A stretch of DNA of 58,473 nucleotides from Streptomyces sp. ISL-12 (GCF_018614415.1 NZ_JAGGOO010000019.1:1-58473); one strand, 5' to 3'. Shown: positions 32,559-41,545, numbered from the stretch's first letter. Notes: generated by a model not told the origin, from the letters alone. A program made the numbers and translations.

Positions 32559-34004
32559 ATGTCGCTCACCCGCAGGGACTTCGCCACCCGCTCCGCGCTC
32601 ACCGGCGCCGGGGTCGCGCTGGCGGGCAGCGTCGGCGCCCTCGCCACCGCTCCGAACGCCCTGGCCTCCACGGAGACCGAGGGGACGGACGACGAGCACG
32701 GGCACGGCGGGGTCGGCTACGGGCCGCTGCTCCCCGACCCGGACGGCATCCTCGCGCTGCCCGCCGGCTTCTCCTACCGGGTCATCACCTACAGCGGCCG
32801 CACCAAGCTGGAGTCGGGCGAGTACACCCCCTCCAACCACGACGGCACCGCCACCTTCGACGGCCCGCGCGGCACCACCCTGCTGGTCAACAACCACGAA
32901 CTGGGCGGTCCCCGCGCCAACTGGCCGCACCCCGTCCCGCTCACCGAGGGCCTCGTCTACGACCCGGCGGCCTCCGGCGGCTGCACCGTCGTCGAGGTCC
33001 GCCCCGGCGGCGAGGTCGCCGAGTGGGTCGGCATCGCCGGCACCGCCACCAACTGCGCGGGCGGCGCCACCTCCTGGAACACCTGGCTGACCTGCGAGGA
33101 GACCGAGGACAAGGCCGGGTCCAACGGCATGACCAAGGACCACGGCTACGTCTTCGAGGTCGACCCCGCCGACCGCCGCGCCAACCGCGACCCGAAGCCC
33201 GTCAAGGCGCTCGGCCGGTACGCCCACGAGGCCGTCGTCATCGACCCCAGGCGCGGCCACGCCTACCTCACCGAGGACGCCTCCGGACCCAACGGCCTGT
33301 TCTACCGCTGGACCCCGCCGGAGGGCTTCCGGCACGGCCGCGGCAGGCTCCGCACCCTCGCCGACGACGCCGGGCGCCTGGAGGCGTTCAAGTGCTTCGA
33401 CTCCGGCGGCAAGTTCGTCGACGACCTCTCCCGCGCGACGAAGACCGGCACCGTGTACGGCGTCGACTGGGTCGAGGTCCCCGACCGTGACGCGAAGACC
33501 GTCTCCGTGCGCAAGCAGTTCACCGACGGCCAGGTCACCCGCGCCCGCAAGCTGGAGGGCATGTGGTGGGCGGACGGCGGCGCCTACGTCGTCTCGTCCT
33601 TCGCCCGCGACGAGAGCCCCGGCAAGCCGCACGACGGCCAGGTCTGGTTCTACGACCCCAAGCGCCGCACCCTCACCCTGAAGGTGCTGCTCGGCGTCAA
33701 CCCCGACCCGTCGGCGGACGGCGCCTTCGACGGCCCCGACAACATCACCGTCTCCCCGTACGGCGGTCTGGTCATCGCCGAGGACGGCGACGGTGTGCAG
33801 CACCTGTTCGGCGCCACCGACAGCGGACGGACGTACCCCATCGCCCGCAACGAGCTGAACACCGGGACCGAGGAGGAGCCCGAGTACAGCGAGATGACCG
33901 GTGTCACCTTCTCGCCCGACGGACGCACCCTCTACGCGAACATCCAGACGCCCGGCATCATGCTGGCGATCACCGGGCCCTGGAAGCGGCAGAAGCGGCG
34001 CTGA
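32559..34004 (+). CDS. Tat-exported PhoX-family (DUF839) phosphatase-like protein
   Basis: A 481-residue exported protein. The Tat signal is at residues 3-35 (LTRRDFATRSALTGAGVALA, then AxA-type cleavage near PNALAS). The mature part is a DUF839/PhoX beta-propeller: LLVNNHELGGPR, WNTWLTCEETED, LGRYAHEAVVIDPRRGHAYLTEDA (core YLTEDA), FDGPDNITVSPYGGLVIAED. PhoX enzymes are Ca/Fe alkaline phosphatases; the conserved Glu/Asp residues expected for metal binding (NHE, CEE, TED, PDN) are present. It is preceded by a PHO box and ends at a shared bidirectional terminator. Confidence 0.87.
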   Translation: MSLTRRDFATRSALTGAGVALAGSVGALATAPNALASTETEGTDDEHGHGGVGYGPLLPDPDGILALPAGFSYRVITYSGRTKLESGEYTPSNHDGTATFDGPRGTTLLVNNHELGGPRANWPHPVPLTEGLVYDPAASGGCTVVEVRPGGEVAEWVGIAGTATNCAGGATSWNTWLTCEETEDKAGSNGMTKDHGYVFEVDPADRRANRDPKPVKALGRYAHEAVVIDPRRGHAYLTEDASGPNGLFYRWTPPEGFRHGRGRLRTLADDAGRLEAFKCFDSGGKFVDDLSRATKTGTVYGVDWVEVPDRDAKTVSVRKQFTDGQVTRARKLEGMWWADGGAYVVSSFARDESPGKPHDGQVWFYDPKRRTLTLKVLLGVNPDPSADGAFDGPDNITVSPYGGLVIAEDGDGVQHLFGATDSGRTYPIARNELNTGTEEEPEYSEMTGVTFSPDGRTLYANIQTPGIMLAITGPWKRQKRR

Positions 34005-34007
34005 GCG

Positions 34008-34043
34008 GGACGGCCCGGGTTCCGTGCCGGACCCGGGCCGTCC
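34008..34043. terminator. Bidirectional hairpin between phoX-like and terD-like genes
   Basis: Perfect 13-bp arms GGACGGCCCGGGT (34008-34020) and ACCCGGGCCGTCC (34031-34043) with a 10-base loop fill the 43-bp gap between two convergent stops. Confidence 0.85.
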
Positions 34044-34047
34044 GCGG

Positions 34048-35262
34048 TCACAGCGACTTGGCGGCCGGCTTCACCATCCCGCGGACCGTGCGGGACTTGA
34101 CGAACTCGCCCATCGCCGTCATGTCCCACTCCCCGGAGAACTGCCGGATCAGCTTGGCCATCATCACGCCGGTCTGCGGCTCGGCGGTGGTGAGGTCGAA
34201 GCGGACCAGTTCCTCGCCGGTCGCGGCGTCCAGCAGGCGGCAGTACGCCTTGGCGACCTCGGTGAACTTCTGCCCGGTGAAGGAGTTGACCGTGAAGACC
34301 AGACCGGTGACCTCCTGCGGGAGCCGGCCGAGGTCGACGACGATCACCTCGTCGTCGCCGCCGCCCTCGCCGGTGAGGTTGTCACCGGAGTGCTTGATGG
34401 CGCCGCCGACGATGGACAGCTTGCCGAAGTAGCAGCTGTCGATGTGGTTGCGCTGCGGGCCGTACGCGATGACCGAGGCGTCCAGGTCGATGTCCTTGCC
34501 GCGGTACGCCGGCTCCCAGCCCAGGCCCATCTTGACCTGGGAGAGGACCGGGCGGCCGCCCTTGACCAGGGAGACGGTCTGGTTCTTCTGGAGGCTGACG
34601 CGGCCCTTGTCCAGGTTGATCTTCCCGGCCCCGGGGGCGGGGGCCGCGGGCGCGGCGGGCGGGGCCGGCGGGGCGGCGGGGGTGGCGACCGGCGCGGGCG
34701 GCGGCTGTACGGCGGCCGGGGCCGGGGGCGGCGTGACCGGCTGGGCGGCGGGCGCGGCCGGCTCCTCCACCGAGACGCCGAAGTCGGTGGCGATGCCGGC
34801 GAGGCCGTTGGCGTAGCCCTGGCCGACCGCGCGGGCCTTCCAGGCGCCGTTGCGGAGGTAGACCTCGACGATCACCAGGGCCGTCTCGCTGCCGAGCTGC
34901 GGGGGCGTGAAGGTGGCCAGGACGGAGTTGTCGTCCGCGCTGCGGATGGTGGCCGTGGGCTCGATGCCCTGGAAGGTCTGGCCCGCGGCGTCCGGGCTGG
35001 CGGTGACGACGATCTTCTCGATGCCCGGGGGGACCGCGCTGGTGTCGATCGTGATCGCGTCCGGGGCGGAGCCGCCGCCGGAGCGGTAGGTCACGCCCGG
35101 ACCGGTGGGCTGGTTGTAGAAGATGAAGTCGTCGTCGGAGCGCACCTTGCCGTCGGCGGTGAGCAGCAGGCCCGATACGTCGAGGCGCACGGGCGCGGCG
35201 ACGTCCACCGTCACGCGGGCGGCGGACAGGGGGATGTTCGAGCCGGGGGTCATAGCTGTCAT
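34048..35262 (-). CDS. Double TerD-domain protein
   Basis: A 404-residue protein with two TerD-type domains: residues 1-170 (MTPGSNIPLSAARVTVDV..., DDDFIFYNQPTGPGV) and 225-404 (KINLDKGRVSLQKNQTVSLV, DLDASVIAYG, DEVIVVDLGRLP). They are joined by a linker of about 55 residues made almost wholly of Pro and Ala. TerD domains bind calcium and occur in tellurite and envelope-stress systems; no other ter gene is close, so this is a stand-alone paralogue. ATG 35262 and ATG 35253 are both possible starts and neither has a clear ribosome binding site. Confidence 0.87.
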   Translation of the reverse strand: MTAMTPGSNIPLSAARVTVDVAAPVRLDVSGLLLTADGKVRSDDDFIFYNQPTGPGVTYRSGGGSAPDAITIDTSAVPPGIEKIVVTASPDAAGQTFQGIEPTATIRSADDNSVLATFTPPQLGSETALVIVEVYLRNGAWKARAVGQGYANGLAGIATDFGVSVEEPAAPAAQPVTPPPAPAAVQPPPAPVATPAAPPAPPAAPAAPAPGAGKINLDKGRVSLQKNQTVSLVKGGRPVLSQVKMGLGWEPAYRGKDIDLDASVIAYGPQRNHIDSCYFGKLSIVGGAIKHSGDNLTGEGGGDDEVIVVDLGRLPQEVTGLVFTVNSFTGQKFTEVAKAYCRLLDAATGEELVRFDLTTAEPQTGVMMAKLIRQFSGEWDMTAMGEFVKSRTVRGMVKPAAKSL

Positions 35263-35335
35263 GCCGGGTGAACGAGCGGGGGCGTTTTGCCGTTCCCTTA
35301 CCGTGGGCTGATCGGTGACCGGGTGTTTCTCGCCC

Positions 35336-35466
35336 CCGCCGCCCCTGCCCTTCCCGTCCCCGGGGACTGCCGCCCCGGACCCCCGCTTCGGCCTGAACGG
35401 CCTCGTCCGCGAACGCCGGACGGGCTGCAAAACGCCGGACGGGCTGGAATCAGCCCCTCCGGCGTT
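35336..35466. repeat. Dispersed Streptomyces intergenic repeat with terminal hairpin
   Basis: The stretch containing CCCCGGACCCCCGCTTCGG, CCTGAACGGCCTCGTCC and AACGCCGGACGGGCTG resembles a repeat I recall between many Streptomyces genes. AACGCCGGACGGGCTG occurs twice (35412-35427, 35431-35446). The second copy pairs with 35451-35466 (CAGCCC and CCGGCGTT) around a GAAT loop, with a small internal loop, forming a terminator-like hairpin 12 bp past the dehydrogenase stop. Confidence 0.7.
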
Positions 35467-35477
35467 CACATGGTGAG

Positions 35478-36467
35478 CTACGGCACCACCACGATCTTGC
35501 GGCCCACCCCCGCCGCGAACTGCTCCAGTGCCTCCGGGTACCGCTCCAGCGGGATGCGGTCGCTGATGAAGGCGTCCGGGTCCAGGACGCCGTTCGCGAA
35601 CAGTTCCGCCGCCCGCTCGTAGCTGTGCAGGACCGCCATCGAGCCGGTGATGGTGATCTCCTGGTTGTAGATGCGGTACGGGTCGATCTGGACCCGCGTC
35701 GCGTAGTCCGCCACGCCGAACTGGAGGAACGTACCGGCCTTGGCGACCCGGTCCAGGCCGTCCTGGATCGCCGCCGCGTTGCCGGTCGCGTCGATGACCA
35801 GGTCCCAGCCCTGAGGGCGGTCCAGTTCGTCGGGGGTGGCGGCGGCACCCGAGACGCCCAGGCCCTTGGCGGTCTCCAGGCGGGCCGGGTTGAGGTCGAC
35901 CATGTCGACGCTGGCCGCGCCGGTCCGCTTGGCCAGCTCCAGCATCATCAGGCCCATCGTCCCGGAGCCGTAGATCAGGACGTGGGCGCCGAGGCGGGAC
36001 CGGAGGACGTCGTAGCCGCGCACCGCGCAGGACAGGGGCTCGATCAGGGCCGCGTCCTGGGTGCGGACGTGCTCGGGGAGCTTCACGCAGTTCGCCACGG
36101 GCGCCACCGCGTACTGGGCCGCGCCGCCCGCCGTCGTCACGCCGATGGCCGCCCAGCGCTCGCAGAGGTTGTTGTGGCCGTTACGGCAGTAGCGGCACTC
36201 GTAGCAGTACAGGGACGGGTCCACCGCGACCCGGTCGCCGACCGACACCTCGGTGACCCGCGTGCCGACCCCGACCACCTCGCCGGCGAACTCGTGCCCC
36301 GGCGTGATCGGCAGCTTGGGCGCGAACTCCCCCTGGAGGATGTGCAGGTCGGTGCCGCACAGCCCGCACGCGGCGACCTGGACGACGACCTCGCGCGGTC
36401 CTGGCGTCGGGTCCGGGATCTCGGCGACGACGGCGCGGCCCACGGACTCGATGACGGCGGCCTTCAT
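35478..36467 (-). CDS. Zinc-dependent alcohol/polyol dehydrogenase
   Basis: A 329-residue medium-chain dehydrogenase. Catalytic zinc ligands: C in ACGLCGTDLH and H in TPGHEFAGEVVGVG. Structural zinc cysteines: CYECRYCRNGHNNLCE (C-x2-C-x2-C-x7-C). NAD(P) site: LIYGSGTMGLMMLEL. It overlaps the permease gene upstream by 4 bp in an operon with a sugar-binding protein, so the likely job is oxidising an imported polyol such as sorbitol, mannitol or arabitol to a ketose. The substrate is inferred from context only. Confidence 0.88.
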   Translation of the reverse strand: MKAAVIESVGRAVVAEIPDPTPGPREVVVQVAACGLCGTDLHILQGEFAPKLPITPGHEFAGEVVGVGTRVTEVSVGDRVAVDPSLYCYECRYCRNGHNNLCERWAAIGVTTAGGAAQYAVAPVANCVKLPEHVRTQDAALIEPLSCAVRGYDVLRSRLGAHVLIYGSGTMGLMMLELAKRTGAASVDMVDLNPARLETAKGLGVSGAAATPDELDRPQGWDLVIDATGNAAAIQDGLDRVAKAGTFLQFGVADYATRVQIDPYRIYNQEITITGSMAVLHSYERAAELFANGVLDPDAFISDRIPLERYPEALEQFAAGVGRKIVVVP

Positions 36468-37318
36468 TTCACGGCTCCCAACGACAGGCCCTGGACCAGC
36501 TTGTCCTGGGCGGCGAACCCCGCGGCGAGCACCGGCAGGGAGATGACGAGCGACGCGGCGCACACCTTGGCCAGGAACAGGCCCTGGCTGGTGATGAAAC
36601 CGGTCAGGAAGACGGGGGCGGTCTCGGCGACCACACCCGTCAGCACCCGGGCGAAGAGCAGTTCGTTCCAGCTGAAGATGAAGCAGATGAGGGAGGTCGC
36701 GGCGATGCCGGGCAGGGCGATCGGGGCGACCACCCGCGCCAGGATCGTCGGCAGTTTCGCGCCGTCCACCCGGGCCGCCTCGATGATGGCGACCGGGACC
36801 TCGGCGAGGAAGGACTGCATCATCCACACCGCGATCGGCAGGTTCATCGAGGTGTAGAGGATGACCAGCAGCCAGATGTTGTCCAGCATGTCGGTGTTCT
36901 TGGCGAAGAGGTAGATCGGGAGCAGGCCGGCCACCACCGGCAGCATCTTCGTCGACAGGAAGAAGAACAGGACGTCCGTCCACTTCTTCACCGGGCGGAT
37001 GGACAGCGCGTACGCCGCCGGGAGGGCGAGGACGAGGACGAACAGGGTCGACGCGACCGACGCGACGACCGAGTTGGCCAGCGCCGGCCAGGGGCTCGCG
37101 CCGCCGTCCGCGCCGAAGAACTCGCGGTAGCCGTCCAGCGTCAGGGCGGCCGCGAAGGACGGCGGGTTGGTGGCGGCGTCCTCCTCCGAGTGGAAGGAGG
37201 TCAGCGCCATCCAGGCGATGGGGAGGAAGAAGACGATGCCGAGCAGCCAGGCCACCAGGCCCAGACCGGCCCCGCGCTTGCGACGGCTGACTCCTGCAGT
37301 CGTGGTCACGGCGCTCAT
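36464..37318 (-). CDS. ABC sugar/polyol permease, MalG-type
   Basis: A 284-residue carbohydrate uptake permease of the CUT1 group with six hydrophobic segments. The cytoplasmic coupling loop EAARVDGAKLPTILARVVAPIALPG is represented by its EAARVDGA core, typical of these permeases. It is coupled on both sides by 4-bp overlaps, to the other permease upstream and to the dehydrogenase downstream. Confidence 0.9.
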   Translation of the reverse strand: MSAVTTTAGVSRRKRGAGLGLVAWLLGIVFFLPIAWMALTSFHSEEDAATNPPSFAAALTLDGYREFFGADGGASPWPALANSVVASVASTLFVLVLALPAAYALSIRPVKKWTDVLFFFLSTKMLPVVAGLLPIYLFAKNTDMLDNIWLLVILYTSMNLPIAVWMMQSFLAEVPVAIIEAARVDGAKLPTILARVVAPIALPGIAATSLICFIFSWNELLFARVLTGVVAETAPVFLTGFITSQGLFLAKVCAASLVISLPVLAAGFAAQDKLVQGLSLGAVK

Positions 37319-38256
37319 GCGCGGCCCACCTCCTCGCGGAACAGGGACGACACCACGCGCAGGGCGAAGGTCGCGATGATGATCGAGCCGATGACGACCA
37401 GGACGCCGGCGGCCGAGGCGAGGCCGTTCTCGTGGGCCTGGTAGAAGCTCTGGTAGACGGTGTACGGCAGGTTGGCGGTGCCCAGGCCGCCGGAGGTGAT
37501 CGTGAAGACCGCGTCGAAGTTCTGCACGATGTAGATCGAGCCGAGCAGGGCGCCGAGTTCGAGGTAGCGGCGCAGGTGGGGCAGGGTGAGGTGGACGAAG
37601 ATCTGCCAGTCGCCGGCGCCGTCCACCCGGGCCGCCTCGATCTGCTGCTGGTCGCGGCTCTGCAGCCCCGCCAGCAGGATCAGCATCATGAACGGCGTCC
37701 ACTGCCAGACCAGGGACAGCTCCACCGCGAGCAGCGGGGTGTTGGAGATCCAGTCGGGCTGGGGGCCGCCGACGTAGTGCAACAACCCGTTCAGCAGGCC
37801 GTATTCGGGGTTGTAGAGCACGTGCTTCCACAGCAGGGCCGCCGCGACCGGGACCACCAGGAACGGGGCGATCAGCAGGGTGCGGACCACGCCGCGGCCC
37901 TTGAACCTCCGGTCCAGGAGCAGCGCGAGGGCGAGGCCGAGGACCAGGCTGGCCAGCACCACCGCGACCGTCAGCAGGATCGTCGTCCAGACCGACTTGC
38001 GCAGGTCGGGGTCGGTGAGGACGTCGCCGTAGTTGGAGAGGCCGGTGAAGTGGCGGGCGTCGGGGTAGAGCGCGTTCCAGTCGAAGAAGGAGATCACCAG
38101 CGTCGCCACGAAGGGCAGCTGGGTGACCGCGATCATGAAGATCAGGGCCGGGAGGAGCGGGGCCCGGGTGGCCCAGGCGCGCAGCCGCGCGGAGGGCTGG
38201 TTCGGCGGGGTGCGCAGCTCAGGTGCGGCCACGGGGGCCGTTGTCGTGGCGGTCAT
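37315..38256 (-). CDS. ABC sugar/polyol permease, MalF-type
   Basis: A 313-residue CUT1 permease with six hydrophobic segments and the coupling loop IEAARVDGAGDWQIFVHLTLP. It forms the membrane channel together with the 284-residue permease. It overlaps the solute-binding protein gene by 4 bp. No ATPase gene is present in this operon. Confidence 0.9.
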   Translation of the reverse strand: MTATTTAPVAAPELRTPPNQPSARLRAWATRAPLLPALIFMIAVTQLPFVATLVISFFDWNALYPDARHFTGLSNYGDVLTDPDLRKSVWTTILLTVAVVLASLVLGLALALLLDRRFKGRGVVRTLLIAPFLVVPVAAALLWKHVLYNPEYGLLNGLLHYVGGPQPDWISNTPLLAVELSLVWQWTPFMMLILLAGLQSRDQQQIEAARVDGAGDWQIFVHLTLPHLRRYLELGALLGSIYIVQNFDAVFTITSGGLGTANLPYTVYQSFYQAHENGLASAAGVLVVIGSIIIATFALRVVSSLFREEVGRA

Positions 38257-39623
38257 CGTCCCTCGTACTCCTCGGAGATCTCTTCGGCGAGCTCCTGCGA
38301 TTTCCTCAGGGCCGACTCGACGGACTGGCGTCCGGCGATGGCCGCGCTGATCTCCTGGGAGACCTTGGTGCCGAGGTCGGTGAACTCCGGGATGCCGACG
38401 AACTGGATGCCGGGCGCCGGGCGCGGCTGCACCCCCGGGTCGTTGGGCCGGGCCGCCTCGATCGCCTCCCGGGTCATCTCCTGGAAGGCGCCGGCCTCCG
38501 CGCGGTAGGCCGGGTTCTCGTACGTGGAGGCGCGCTTGCCGGCCGGGACGTTGGACCAGCCGATCTCGTCGCCGACGAGCTGCTCGTACTCCTTGCTGGA
38601 CGCCCAGGAGACGAACTTCCACGCCTTGTCGGGGTTGCGGGAGGCCTGCTGGATGCCCCAGGCCCAGGTGTAGAGCCAGCCGGAGGACTCGGTCTTCTCG
38701 ACCGGGGCGGGGGCGTAGCCCAGCTTGCCCTTGACGGGGGAGTCGGCCGCCTCCAGGGAGCCGGCGGCGGAGGTGGCGTCGTACCACATGGCGACCTTGC
38801 CCTGGGTCATGTTGTTCAGGCACTCGGCGAAGCCGGCCTGCGGGGCGCCGGACTCGCCGTGCTCGCGCACCAGGTCGACGTAGAACTTCACCGCCTTCTC
38901 GAACTCGGGGGAGTCGAGGCGGGCCTTCCAGTCCTGGTCGAACCAGGTGCCGCCGAAGGTGTTGACGACCGTGGTGAGCGGGGCCATCACCTCGCCCCAG
39001 CCGGGCAGGCCGCGCAGGCAGATGCCCTTCATGCCGGACTCCGCGCCGTCGACCTTCGCGGCGAGGTCGGCGACCTGCTGCCAGGTGGGGTGGTCGGGCA
39101 TGGTCAGGCCCTCCTTCTCGAAGATGTCCTTGCGGTACATCAGGAAGGAGGACTCGCCGTAGAAGGGCTGGCCGTAGAGCTTGCCGTCCTCGCCGGTGAG
39201 GGACTCGCGCATCGGCTTGAGGACGTCCTGCTCGTCGTAGGCGGTGTCCTTCGCGGCGTAGGAGTCCATCTCGTGCAGCCACTCGTTCTTGGCGTAGATG
39301 GGGATCTCGTAGTTGGAGAGGGTGGCGACGTCGTACTGGCCCGCCTGGTTGGCGAAGTCCTGGCTGATCTTGTCGCGGACGTCGTTCTCCGGCAGCACGG
39401 TGAAGTTCACCTTGATGCCGGTCTCCTCGGTGAAGTGGTCGGCGGTGAGCTTCTGCAACTCGACCATCTGGGGGTTGTTGACCATCAGGACGTTGATGGC
39501 GTCGCCGCCGGACCCCGCCCCGCCCGCCCCGACCCAGCAGCCGGAGAGCAGCGGGGCGAGCAGCGTCCCTGCGGCGGCCGTGGCGAGCGTGGCTCGCGGC
39601 CTCCGTCGGCTCTGGGTTCGCAT
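38253..39623 (-). CDS. Solute-binding lipoprotein for a sugar or polyol ABC transporter
   Basis: A 456-residue family-1 solute-binding protein. The lipobox LLSGC ends at cysteine 30, so the mature protein is a lipoprotein. NVLMVNNPQMVELQKLTADHF and YGQPFYGESSFLMYRKD are typical of polyol/mannitol-type binding proteins (SmoE-like). Start: ATG 39623 behind AGGAGCG. A hairpin between deoR and this gene (39667-39705) suggests that it either has its own promoter in the 43 bp before the start or is partly attenuated. Confidence 0.88.
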   Translation of the reverse strand: MRTQSRRRPRATLATAAAGTLLAPLLSGCWVGAGGAGSGGDAINVLMVNNPQMVELQKLTADHFTEETGIKVNFTVLPENDVRDKISQDFANQAGQYDVATLSNYEIPIYAKNEWLHEMDSYAAKDTAYDEQDVLKPMRESLTGEDGKLYGQPFYGESSFLMYRKDIFEKEGLTMPDHPTWQQVADLAAKVDGAESGMKGICLRGLPGWGEVMAPLTTVVNTFGGTWFDQDWKARLDSPEFEKAVKFYVDLVREHGESGAPQAGFAECLNNMTQGKVAMWYDATSAAGSLEAADSPVKGKLGYAPAPVEKTESSGWLYTWAWGIQQASRNPDKAWKFVSWASSKEYEQLVGDEIGWSNVPAGKRASTYENPAYRAEAGAFQEMTREAIEAARPNDPGVQPRPAPGIQFVGIPEFTDLGTKVSQEISAAIAGRQSVESALRKSQELAEEISEEYEGR

Positions 39624-39666
39624 GGATCGCTCCTGAACATAGGGGGAGGTATCGGGCGGTAAGGGG

Positions 39667-39705
39667 TGACCCCGTCCCACGAGGGGGAGGAAGGGGACGG
39701 GGTCA
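39667..39705 (-). terminator. Intercistronic hairpin whose arm contains the deoR stop codon
   Basis: Perfect 12-bp arms TGACCCCGTCCC (39667-39678) and GGGACGGGGTCA (39694-39705). On the minus strand the first arm begins with the TGA stop of the deoR gene. It separates the regulator from the transport operon. Confidence 0.7.
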
Positions 39706-40473
39706 GACTCGGATGACCTGAGGGCCCAGCAGGGAGTAGCGGTGGGCCTCGGACGCGGGCAGCTGGGTGCTGGTGACGATCGCCTCCAGGGCGCCGACCT
39801 CGGCGAACCGGCAGAAGCTGACCGCCCCGAACTTGGTGTGCACCCCCGCGAACACCGTGCGCCGCGCCGCCCGCACGGCCTGTGCCTTGACCTCGCTGAC
39901 CGCCGGGTCGGGCGTGGTCAGGCCGTGTTCGCGGGAGATGCCGTTGGCGCCGATGAAGGCCAGGTCGAGGACGAAGCCGGCCAGCATCTTGGTGGTCCAG
40001 TGGTCGACGGTGGCCAGCGTGCCCGGGCGGACCCGGCCGCCGAGCAGCAGCACGGAGGTGTCGCCGCGCCCGGCGAGCGCGCCGGCCACCGGCAGGGACG
40101 CGGTGACCACGGTCAGCGGCCGGTCCACGGGCAGTGCCTCGGCGATGAGCTGGGGGGTGAAGCCCTCGTCGACGAAGACCGTCTCGGCGTCCCCGAGCAG
40201 TTCGGCCGCCGCGGCGGCGACCCGGCGCTTCTCGGGGACGTGGCTGGTGGCGCGCACGGCGAGGGTCGTCTCGAACCCGGCGCTCTCCACGGGGTAGGCG
40301 CCGCCGTGGGTGCGGCGGACCAGACCGTGGTCCTCCAGGGCGCGCAGATCCCGGCGCACGGTCTCCTTGGCCACGCCGAGTTCGGCCGCGAGGACGGTGA
40401 CGTCGACCGAGCCGGAGGCACGGGCGGCCCGCACGATCTCCCGCTGGCGCTCTTCCGCCGATCTCGTGCCCAT
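39703..40473 (-). CDS. DeoR family transcriptional regulator
   Basis: A 256-residue sugar-responsive regulator. DNA-binding helix-turn-helix at 22-60 (VDVTVLAAELGVAKETVRRD, LRALEDHGLVRRTHGGA). The C-terminal DeoRC sensor domain (VFVDEGFTPQLIAEALP; AFIGANGISREHGLTTPDP) binds phosphorylated sugars in this family. It probably controls the polyol operon immediately downstream on the same strand. Confidence 0.9.
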   Translation of the reverse strand: MGTRSAEERQREIVRAARASGSVDVTVLAAELGVAKETVRRDLRALEDHGLVRRTHGGAYPVESAGFETTLAVRATSHVPEKRRVAAAAAELLGDAETVFVDEGFTPQLIAEALPVDRPLTVVTASLPVAGALAGRGDTSVLLLGGRVRPGTLATVDHWTTKMLAGFVLDLAFIGANGISREHGLTTPDPAVSEVKAQAVRAARRTVFAGVHTKFGAVSFCRFAEVGALEAIVTSTQLPASEAHRYSLLGPQVIRV

Positions 40474-40735
40474 GTCACACCTGCCTCACGCGCGCCGTTG
40501 CCCGTTCGGGCCCGGTAAGGCCCCGGTGAAGAGTTCTACAGCGGGTACGCGGCGCTGACCAGGTCTGTTGCGGAGCCGATACTGCCCGCTTGGGCCCGTT
40601 TCGGTGGACGGGGGAGCGTCGTGGACCAGGGGTGCGGCGAGGCGGGACGTCTGATCGGGCAGCGCGGATGCCCGAACGGGGAGGAGGACGGGCCCGTTCG
40701 GTGCCCGTCCTCCTCGGTGCTGCCGTGTGTTTCGG
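40474..40735. other. Intergenic region between udh and deoR
   Basis: 262 bp with no gene. It must hold the deoR promoter. Four copies of a CCCGTTCGG-like word occur: CCCGTTCGGG (40501-40510), CCCGTTTCGG (40595-40604), CCCGAACGGG (40671-40680, inverted) and CCCGTTCGG (40693-40701). The last lies in the loop of the udh terminator. Confidence 0.4.
40681..40715 (-). terminator. Hairpin after udh
   Basis: Perfect 13-bp arms GAGGAGGACGGGC (40681-40693) and GCCCGTCCTCCTC (40703-40715), 9-base loop, 20 bp past the udh stop. Confidence 0.8.
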
Positions 40736-41545
40736 TCAGTACGGCCAGATCGGCGGGTCCGTGACGAAGTGGCCGCCGAGGCGGGCGTGGGCCGGGTTGT
40801 CCGGGTCCAGTTCGCCCTGTTCGGCGATGAGTTTCGCGGCGTACGGCTCGGAGTCGTCCTGCGGCTCGTAGCCGAGGGCGCGCGCGGTGGTGAGGTCCCA
40901 CCACAGGCGGGTGTTGGCGGAGGAGCCGTAGACGACCGTGTGGCCGACGCCCTCGGCGGTCAGCGCGGCGTGGAAGAGCCGGGCGCCGTCGGCGGGGCTC
41001 ATCCACACCGAGAGCATCCGGACGCTGGTCGGCTCGGGGAAGCAGGAGCCGATGCGGACGGAGACGGTCTCCAGACCGTGCTTGTCCCAGTAGAACTGGG
41101 CGAGGTCCTCGCCGAAGGACTTGGACAGGCCGTAGAAGGTGTCGGGGCGGCGCCGGATGTCGATGGGGATGAGGGGGTCGTCGCCCTGGGGGCGCGGGGT
41201 CCAGCCGACGGCGTGGTTGGAGGAGGCGAAGACGACGCGGCCGACGCCTTCCTCGCGGGCGGCCTCGTAGACGTTGTACGTGCCCTCGATATTGGCCTTC
41301 AGGATCTTGTCGAAGGACGCTTCCAGGGAGATGCCGGCCAGGTGGACGATCGCGTCGACGCCGCGGACCGCCTCGCGCACGGCGTCCTTGTCGGCGAGGT
41401 CGGCGACGATGGCGTCCGGTGCGCCCTCGATCGGACGCAGATCGAACAGGCGCAGGTCGTAGCCGTGGGCGGGGAGCAGCTCCCGCATCAGGGTGCCGAG
41501 GCCGCCGGCGGCGCCGGTGAGCAGAACGGTGCGGGGAGCGGGCAT
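40736..41545 (-). CDS. udh: Uronate dehydrogenase
   Basis: A 269-residue short-chain dehydrogenase matching uronate dehydrogenase, which oxidises D-galacturonate or D-glucuronate to the aldaro-lactone with NAD+. Seen: TGAAGGLG at 10-17, FASSNHAVGW near 106-115 (catalytic Ser), Y138-x3-K142 in FYGLSKSFGED, and RIGSCFPEPTSVRMLSVWMS, which closely follows Agrobacterium Udh as I recall it (RIGSCTPEP). Start: ATG 41545 behind AAGGAGA. It diverges from kdgD, which handles the same pathway further down. Confidence 0.87.
   Translation of the reverse strand: MPAPRTVLLTGAAGGLGTLMRELLPAHGYDLRLFDLRPIEGAPDAIVADLADKDAVREAVRGVDAIVHLAGISLEASFDKILKANIEGTYNVYEAAREEGVGRVVFASSNHAVGWTPRPQGDDPLIPIDIRRRPDTFYGLSKSFGEDLAQFYWDKHGLETVSVRIGSCFPEPTSVRMLSVWMSPADGARLFHAALTAEGVGHTVVYGSSANTRLWWDLTTARALGYEPQDDSEPYAAKLIAEQGELDPDNPAHARLGGHFVTDPPIWPY

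Noticed and set aside
35262..35275. PHO unit GTTCACCCGGC before the TerD-type gene
   Set aside because: Only a single unit is present, without an adjacent 11-bp repeat, and it touches the start codon.
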